A DNA stretch of 10,592 bases, from the NCBI GenBank assembly GCA_003545155.1, contig DQCH01000068.1, forward strand, positions 1 through 10,592. Reading direction: 5' to 3'. Shown here one piece after another: positions 6,551 through 10,592 of this stretch. The position numbers and the translations under genes were made by a program. The notes beneath the pieces are model-generated. The model saw only the letters and a list, made by a program, of their open reading frames with translations, was not told the DNA's origin and did no database searches. This DNA comes from Candidatus Acetothermia bacterium (GTDB lineage Bacteria; Bipolaricaulota; Bipolaricaulia; UBA7950; UBA9294). Every line of letters begins with the position of its first letter. The first letter of the stretch is position 1.

Positions 6551-6576
6551 AACTTGGCGAATCACCGCATTCTCCC

Positions 6577-6810
6577 CTAAGATAGGGAGCATAACTTCTC
6601 CTCGTACTTGGAGGCCTCGATCTGCTCGCGGAGGCGATCCCTATGTGAGCGGAGAGGTGGCCCACTTTGAGGCATCTCTCCTTTGTGGACCGATTGGCCC
6701 GCTGTCTTGACGAGGCCGAGCTTCTTTGCGATGAACTTAAAGTTGATCGTGATCCCCAACGCCCAGGCGATGAACAGATGGTCTTTATCACTCCAAACTG
6801 GAAGTCCCAT
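6577..6810 (-). CDS. Small protein of unknown function (77 aa), right copy with altered C-terminus
   Basis: A second copy of the small gene at 118-339. Residues 1-45 are identical except Glu2 to Gly. The linker at ~46-57 differs at most positions, the stretch DRLREQIEASKYEE is identical, and then the tail changes from MK to KLCSLS because the repeat ends at 6597 and translation runs into unique sequence until TAG. GGAG precedes the ATG by 5 nt, and the start lies 23 nt inside the 3' end of the intact acetyltransferase gene, so the pair is probably co-translated. Unlike the left copy, no ABC ATPase follows. It may still be functional, or may be a fragment whose true end was replaced during the rearrangement. 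Function unknown. Confidence 0.55.
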   Translation of the reverse strand: MGLPVWSDKDHLFIAWALGITINFKFIAKKLGLVKTAGQSVHKGEMPQSGPPLRSHRDRLREQIEASKYEEKLCSLS

Positions 6811-6935
6811 CTTTTCTCCACTCCGATCTCAGAATTCCCATGATCAGATTATCGTAGTAGCGGCCGTTGCGGAAGTAGGCCTCGCGCTTTGTTTCCTCAT
6901 GGGTAAATCCTGCCTTCTCGTAGGCACGCTGCGCC
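6597..6935. repeat. Right copy of the 339-bp direct repeat
   Basis: Partner of 126-464, same orientation, no gaps. It covers most of the small gene and the last ~49 codons of the intact GNAT gene. Sequence continuing rightward past 6935 is the rest of the GNAT gene; sequence leftward of 6597 is unique cassette leader. Confidence 0.95.
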
Positions 6936-7345
6936 CGCTTGTTCTGTGAGTAGACCTCTAGTGAGATGCGGTGCAGGTTGAGTTCGTCAAAGCCGTAGCC
7001 AAGGATCAGCTCTGCGGCCTCGGGAGCGTAGCCGTGTCCCCAGTTGTCCTTCTCCCCAATCATGATTCCGAACTCCGCGTTCCGGTTGACGTAGTCGATC
7101 TGATGGAGGCCACAGTTTCCGATATGCAAATCGCCATCTTTTATGACGATTGCGAGAGAGAGGTCTTTCTCACTCTTATACTGACTCGTGATCCACTCTC
7201 GTTCCAATGCACGGCTCATCGGGAAGCGCCGGCCCAAGGTCGAGAGGATCTCGGGATCGTTGATCCAGCACATGCAGCGATCAAGGTCCCCTTCCCCAAG
7301 TGGTCTTAAGTAGATCCGTTCACCGATCAGGAATGGGGTTCTCAT
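6788..7345 (-). CDS. GNAT family N-acetyltransferase (RimJ/RimL-like)
   Basis: A 185-residue acetyltransferase of the GNAT superfamily, which transfers acetyl from acetyl-CoA to an amine on a protein N-terminus or small molecule. The order of elements matches the RimJ/RimL type (Acetyltransf_3): a beta-1 segment GERIYLRPLGEGDLD (~8-22), IGNCGLHQIDYVNRNAEFGI on the core strands (~75-94), the acetyl-CoA pyrophosphate loop DNWGHGYAPEA (100-110; pattern xxGxG/A), LNLHRISLEVYSQNKRAQRA (~122-141) and the C-terminal YEKAGF (142-147). The length is normal for the family. AGGAGGA lies 5 nt before the ATG. It is 78 nt downstream of hppA, with a strong hairpin between them, and overlaps the small gene by 23 nt. 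Its substrate cannot be inferred. A truncated copy is at 317-464. Confidence 0.93.
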   Translation of the reverse strand: MRTPFLIGERIYLRPLGEGDLDRCMCWINDPEILSTLGRRFPMSRALEREWITSQYKSEKDLSLAIVIKDGDLHIGNCGLHQIDYVNRNAEFGIMIGEKDNWGHGYAPEAAELILGYGFDELNLHRISLEVYSQNKRAQRAYEKAGFTHEETKREAYFRNGRYYDNLIMGILRSEWRKDGTSSLE

Positions 7346-7365
7346 ATCTCCTCCTTTTCAGAGTT

Positions 7366-7399
7366 ACGGGCCCTGCCATTTGGTAGCGGCAGAGCCCGT
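7366..7399 (-). promoter_or_regulatory. Strong 12-bp-stem hairpin between hppA and the GNAT gene
   Basis: Positions 7366-7377 pair with 7388-7399 across a 10-nt loop; all 12 positions pair, one of them as a G-U pair in the minus-strand RNA. It is GC-rich. In the minus-strand transcript it is not followed by a U-run, so it does not look like a standard intrinsic terminator. It may protect the hppA mRNA 3' end, attenuate expression of the downstream genes, or act as a Rho-linked or non-canonical terminator. Confidence 0.7.
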
Positions 7400-7423
7400 T
7401 GTTCTCACATGGTGTAGCGGCAT

Positions 7424-9628
7424 TTACATGAAGATCGGGTAAATCGGGAAGAGCGAGGCGAACACGAGGGAGATCACTGACATTAGCTTGATCAGGATGT
7501 CGAGCGACGGGCCGACCGTGTCCTTCAACGGATCACCGACCGTGTCCCCGATTACCCCGGCATCATGCGCCTCGGAACCTTTGCCGCCGTAGTGCCCCTC
7601 CTCGATGTACTTCTTGGCGTTATCCATCGCCCCCCCTGAGTTACCGCAGAAGATGGCGAGCTGAATCGCCGAGAGGAGCGCTCCGATAAGGAACCCGCCG
7701 AGGGCGTAGCGCCCGAAGATAAGCCCGAAGGCGATCGGGGTGACGACGGCGATCATCGCCGGGAGGAACATCTTGTTAAGTCCCCCGTGGGCGGTGATGC
7801 TGATGCACCGGTTGTAGTCGGCCGTCTCCTCGCCGGTCATGATCTTCGGGTTCTCCTTGAATTGACGGCGGATCTCCTCGATGAGGACCCCGGCCGTGCG
7901 GCTGACCCCCCGAATGAGGAGGGCGGAGAAGACATAAGGGACCATCGCTCCGAGCATCAAACCAGCGATGACAAACGCCCCGACCTGGATCGGGCTCCCC
8001 GAGGGGGAGAACTGCGCGGCAATCTGTCCCACAATCGGAAGCTGCGGCTGAACGACCTGCGATGCGCTCCCGATCGCCGACCACATGAAGGCGGCGATCA
8101 GCCCGAGGGCAGCAAAGGCAGCCGATCCGATGGCGAACCCCTTTCCGATGGCAGCGGTCGTGTTCCCGATAGAATCGAGCTTGTCCGTCCGCTCGCGCAC
8201 CTCGGGGGGGAGCTCGGCCATGGTGGCGATTCCACCGGCGTTGTCGGCGATCGGGCCGTAGGTATCCACAGCGACGGTCATCGCAACGAAGGAGAGCATT
8301 CCCATTGCGGTGAACGCCACCCCGAGGAGTCCGCCGAACTGGTAGGCCCCGATCGTCGCTGCAGCAATGACGATCACCGGCAGGAAGGTGCTAATCATCC
8401 CCAGTGCCAGCCCTTCGGTGACCGAGATCGCAGGGCCGTCTTGATTCATCCTAGCGAGTTCACGGGTCGGCTTGTAGCGGGTCGACGTGAAATACTCGGA
8501 GAAGAAGCCGATCGCAATTCCACCAGCAAGTCCGAGGATCACCGCGTAGAAGATGTTTAAACCCAGTGGCGAGAACCAGCAGAAAAGGAAGGTGGTAACC
8601 GCGGTGAGCAGAGCGGCAAGGCGCGTCCCGTTCATCAGCACTGCTTGCATCCCCTCCCGCCGACGAGAAAAGCGAATGTAGAGGATGGCGAGGAGGCTTG
8701 CGAAGAGCCCGCCAGCGACGATCACCAGTGGCGCGAGTATAATCCACCAATAGGTTGCCTCATTCAGGCCCGCACTCAGCCCAAGCTTGCTAATAATCCC
8801 TTGGATACTGGCGTTTGTACGTCCGACATAGATGTAAAGGGCCATCACGATGACGGAGATGATCGCGCCGACGAACGACTCCAGCAGATCGGCACCCAGA
8901 CCGCCGACGTCTCCCACGTTGTCGCCAACGTTATCCGCGATCGTCGCCGGGTTGCGCGGGTCATCCTCAGGGATGTGCATCTCCACCTTGCCGACCATAT
9001 CAGCGGCCATATCCGCGGCCTTGGTGTAGATCCCGCCGCCGACACGGTCAAACAGGGCGACAAGAGAGGCTCCCATCGAGTAGGCGCTGACGGCCAAGGC
9101 CCCCTTTATGAAATTGACCCCAGCTCCCTTGATCCCGAACAGGTACTTTGTCTGGATGTGGAGGGTCTCTGGGTTGAACAGGTGACGGAAGAGAACTATT
9201 ACAATGACGAGGCCGATCAGAGCCAACCCCGCGACGGAGAGGCCCATCACGCTCCCGCCTGAGAAGGCGACATTGAGCGCGTCTTTGAACGATTTGCGTG
9301 CCGCGTGTGTCGTGCGCGCGTTAGCATGGGTCGCCGCGTTCATCCCGATGAACCCAGCAGCCATGGAAAGTACCGATCCGATCCAGAACGCCACCGCGAT
9401 CTCCCAGTAGAACAGGATCCATAGGATGGCACCGATGATGAGCATGGTGATTCCCATCACCCGCGCCTCCTCCAGCATGAAGGTAAACGCGCCTGAACGA
9501 ATGTACCCCTGTAGTTCCTTCATCCTGTCGGTCCCCTGCGCCTTTCGCACCACCGATCGGTTGAAGAAGAACGCGCTTCCCAGAGCTAGCACCGAAATCA
9601 CAGCTGGTATCGCAATTAAGGCCGTCAT
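7424..9628 (-). CDS. hppA: Membrane-bound ion-translocating pyrophosphatase, K+-dependent type
   Basis: A 734-residue integral membrane protein with about 16 hydrophobic segments that couples hydrolysis of cytoplasmic pyrophosphate to pumping H+ or Na+ out of the cell. Diagnostic motifs are GGGIYTKAADMAADMVGKVE (~197-216), the Mg-PPi site DNVGDNVGDVGGLGADLLES (232-251), SEYFTS (~377-382), DTYGPIADNAGG (~455-466) and GDTVGDPLKDTVGPS (~694-708). The segment GNTTAAIGKG (488-497) has Ala where K+-independent enzymes have Lys (GNTTKA), so the enzyme should be K+-dependent. The ADLLESFVGA region resembles Na+-pumping members, but the ion specificity was not resolved. Only a weak, distant AAAGGGG precedes the ATG. 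It stands first in the hppA-GNAT-small gene run and diverges from the gene at 10125. It recovers energy from pyrophosphate, including that released by ManC-type reactions. Confidence 0.97.
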   Translation of the reverse strand: MTALIAIPAVISVLALGSAFFFNRSVVRKAQGTDRMKELQGYIRSGAFTFMLEEARVMGITMLIIGAILWILFYWEIAVAFWIGSVLSMAAGFIGMNAATHANARTTHAARKSFKDALNVAFSGGSVMGLSVAGLALIGLVIVIVLFRHLFNPETLHIQTKYLFGIKGAGVNFIKGALAVSAYSMGASLVALFDRVGGGIYTKAADMAADMVGKVEMHIPEDDPRNPATIADNVGDNVGDVGGLGADLLESFVGAIISVIVMALYIYVGRTNASIQGIISKLGLSAGLNEATYWWIILAPLVIVAGGLFASLLAILYIRFSRRREGMQAVLMNGTRLAALLTAVTTFLFCWFSPLGLNIFYAVILGLAGGIAIGFFSEYFTSTRYKPTRELARMNQDGPAISVTEGLALGMISTFLPVIVIAAATIGAYQFGGLLGVAFTAMGMLSFVAMTVAVDTYGPIADNAGGIATMAELPPEVRERTDKLDSIGNTTAAIGKGFAIGSAAFAALGLIAAFMWSAIGSASQVVQPQLPIVGQIAAQFSPSGSPIQVGAFVIAGLMLGAMVPYVFSALLIRGVSRTAGVLIEEIRRQFKENPKIMTGEETADYNRCISITAHGGLNKMFLPAMIAVVTPIAFGLIFGRYALGGFLIGALLSAIQLAIFCGNSGGAMDNAKKYIEEGHYGGKGSEAHDAGVIGDTVGDPLKDTVGPSLDILIKLMSVISLVFASLFPIYPIFM

Positions 9629-10016
9629 GTTGCTACATGCACCCCTTTTGTTTTAGATACGTGTTGCTTGCGTTCTTTTTAGCCCCCCTGCCTTAAAGGC
9701 CCTCCGCTTTGATAACTATGGTACCAGTGGGCCTTGATTACCGTTTCCAAAAATCGCGCAATTGTAACACGCCCTGAGAATCACTTCAAGAAATGACTTA
9801 AGCGCTAATTCAATCTCCATTAAGGTTTCCTGACATCCGAGCAAGGAGATCATCTTGCGAAGCTTCTATCCTCTTGTTTGTCTCATAATCGCTGCGCAAC
9901 GATTGACCGACCTCAACCAACGGACGATCGCGCTCATCCTTCACGGTTCGAATGAGACGGTGACCTGTTACAGTGACGATCTATCCCCACGTAAATACGG
10001 GACACCTGTCCGTACC

Positions 10017-10056
10017 AGGACCGACAAACAGTCATGCCTTTTGCCGCAACGGTCCT
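10017..10056 (+). repeat. 7-bp inverted repeat in the leader of the coiled-coil gene
   Basis: AGGACCG (10017-10023) and CGGTCCT (10050-10056) are perfectly complementary across a 26-nt loop, about 70 nt before the start codon at 10125. A smaller GTCC/GGAC pairing overlaps the left arm, which would allow two mutually exclusive folds. It could be a leader RNA structure, an operator, or chance. Confidence 0.3.
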
Positions 10057-10111
10057 TATAGCAAGTAGCTCTCCCGGCTATGCTTATCGAGCGTTTATTC
10101 AGAAAGAGTAG

Positions 10112-10118
10112 AAGGAGG
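10112..10118 (+). promoter_or_regulatory. Ribosome binding site of the coiled-coil protein gene
   Basis: AAGGAGG ends 6 nt before the ATG at 10125, a near-perfect Shine-Dalgarno sequence. It fixes the start of a gene whose stop codon is outside the window. Confidence 0.85.
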
Positions 10119-10124
10119 AAGACG

Positions 10125-10592
10125 ATGAAGAAAGCGCTTTCTATCGCTCTGGTGGCCGCCTTATCGCTTATCTTTTTCCTGGCAGTGGTTCATGCTCAGG
10201 AAGAGGGAGGTGGCGAGGCAGTCCCTGAGCTACTTGAGCAGGAACTCGCGGCGATGGAAACCGTCTTCGAGGGCCTGGAGTCGTTCATGGGCGAGCTGAT
10301 CGGTGAAGTGAAAGGTAATATGGCTGGCATCGCTCGTCTCGATGAAGATAGCAAAAACCTGCGTAACATCCTCGATGCCGTTACCCTCGAGCTTAAAGCA
10401 GCCGAAGGGAGGATCGTCAACCTGCGGGAGGATGTCGACAAGATGTCCAATGTACAGCAGGAGCTCAAGGTGCGCATCATTGCCCTTGAGGCCGGTCTCT
10501 CCGAGCTCTCCGCCTTCTGTGACGAGCTGAGTGCAAAGGTCGATGTCACGGCAGGAGACCTGGCGATGCTCAAAGAGAGCTGCGACGCCCTC
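10125..10592 (+). CDS. Secreted or envelope coiled-coil protein, N-terminal 156 residues (partial)
   Basis: The open frame runs from ATG 10125 to the end of the window without a stop. Residues 1-24 (MKKALSIALVAALSLIFFLA then VVHA) form a classic signal peptide with two lysines, a hydrophobic core and a probable signal peptidase I cut after VHA, before QEE. No lipobox cysteine is present. After a short acidic, glycine-rich linker (EEGGGEAVPE), residues ~33-156 are almost entirely amphipathic helix with Leu/Val/Ile at heptad-like spacing (for example LREDVDKMSNVQQELKVRII), predicting a coiled coil. Two cysteines lie near residues 129 and 153. It resembles stalk or tether proteins of bacterial envelopes (such as Thermotoga Omp-alpha-like rods) in type only; no named family was recognised. 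It is transcribed divergently from hppA. Confidence 0.85.
   Translation, partial: MKKALSIALVAALSLIFFLAVVHAQEEGGGEAVPELLEQELAAMETVFEGLESFMGELIGEVKGNMAGIARLDEDSKNLRNILDAVTLELKAAEGRIVNLREDVDKMSNVQQELKVRIIALEAGLSELSAFCDELSAKVDVTAGDLAMLKESCDAL

Larger units (their letters stand above)
6137..6576. other. Non-coding leader region upstream of the GH130 operon
   Basis: These 440 bases are visibly more AT-rich than the flanking genes and hold no convincing reading frame on either strand. They contain two promoter candidates for leftward transcription (6264-6292 and 6542-6550). No tRNA, terminal inverted repeat, transposase remnant or recognisable riboswitch was seen. The right edge lies just before the start of the second direct repeat at 6597, so this is the end of the presumed inserted segment. 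Confidence 0.6.
9629..10124. other. Divergent intergenic region between hppA and the coiled-coil protein gene
   Basis: 496 bases without a convincing gene. It must hold the promoters of hppA (leftward) and of the gene at 10125 (rightward), but I found no pair of -35/-10 hexamers good enough to mark. A TTG-initiated frame at 9855-10061 has AAGGAG about 8 nt upstream, but its product (MRSFYPLVCLIIAAQ..., 68 aa) shows no recognisable family and is probably chance. A 7-bp inverted repeat lies at 10017-10056. A GGTTCGAAT string near 9950 looks like a tRNA T-loop, but no tRNA can be folded around it. Confidence 0.6.

Noticed and set aside
7787..8560. 257-aa plus-strand open frame
   Set aside because: It lies wholly antisense to hppA; its composition (rich in Asp, Gly, Arg, Glu) is what a GC-rich membrane-protein gene gives in antisense.
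8645..9262. 205-aa plus-strand open frame
   Set aside because: Also antisense to hppA, with no domain resemblance or ribosome binding site.
9945..9960. tRNA-like T-loop string GGTTCGAAT
   Set aside because: The flanking bases do not form a T stem, and no acceptor or anticodon arm can be built around it.
9855..10061. 68-aa TTG-initiated plus-strand frame
   Set aside because: It has a passable Shine-Dalgarno sequence but a rare start, no recognisable family, and lies in a region expected to be regulatory. Not called as a gene, though not excluded.
1..10592. CRISPR array, rRNA, insertion sequence or integrase
   Set aside because: No short regularly spaced repeats, no conserved rRNA segments, and no transposase or recombinase motifs were seen on either strand.

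Overview
This window looks like part of a chromosome from an uncultured, moderately GC-rich bacterium that shares features with anaerobic or thermophilic lineages. It carries a K+-dependent-type membrane pyrophosphatase, a mannose/GDP-mannose gene cluster with a GH130 enzyme, and a secreted coiled-coil protein with a signal peptide. Nothing here fixes the phylum. Bipolaricaulota/Acetothermia-like or Thermotogae-like bacteria are only guesses. Almost all genes are on the minus strand.

Layout, left to right. Positions 1-121 are the 5' end of an ABC transporter ATPase (minus). It overlaps by ATGA with a 73-aa small gene (118-339). Next come a decapitated 3' fragment of a GNAT acetyltransferase gene (317-464, minus) and, back to back with it, the 3' end of a ribbon-helix-helix antitoxin gene (480-608, plus). 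Positions 737-6136 hold a tight four-gene minus-strand operon, in transcription order: a GH130 mannoside phosphorylase/mannosidase, a GT4 glycosyltransferase, a 755-aa GT4 glycosyltransferase fused to a second large helical domain, and manC (mannose-1-phosphate guanylyltransferase). A roughly 440-bp non-coding stretch upstream (6137-6576) contains two promoter candidates. Then comes a second copy of the small gene (6577-6810), an intact GNAT gene (6788-7345), a strong 12-bp-stem hairpin (7366-7399) and hppA (7424-9628). After a 496-bp divergent intergenic region, a plus-strand gene for a secreted coiled-coil protein starts at 10125 and runs off the window.

The main structural observation is that 126-464 and 6597-6935 are gap-free direct repeats (offset exactly 6471; 19 mismatches in 339 by hand alignment). 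They flank the whole mannose cassette. Joining the left flank of the left copy to the right flank of the right copy would rebuild an uninterrupted GNAT - small gene - ABC ATPase operon. The cassette therefore looks like a recent insertion into that operon, either by tandem-type duplication or by Campbell-type integration, with no transposase or integrase visible.

Functionally, the cassette can be read as a closed mannose-1-phosphate loop. GDP-mannose made by ManC would feed two glycosyltransferases, and a GH130 phosphorylase could return mannose 1-phosphate to ManC. Whether the product is a storage mannan, a glycolipid or an envelope glycan cannot be told from sequence alone.
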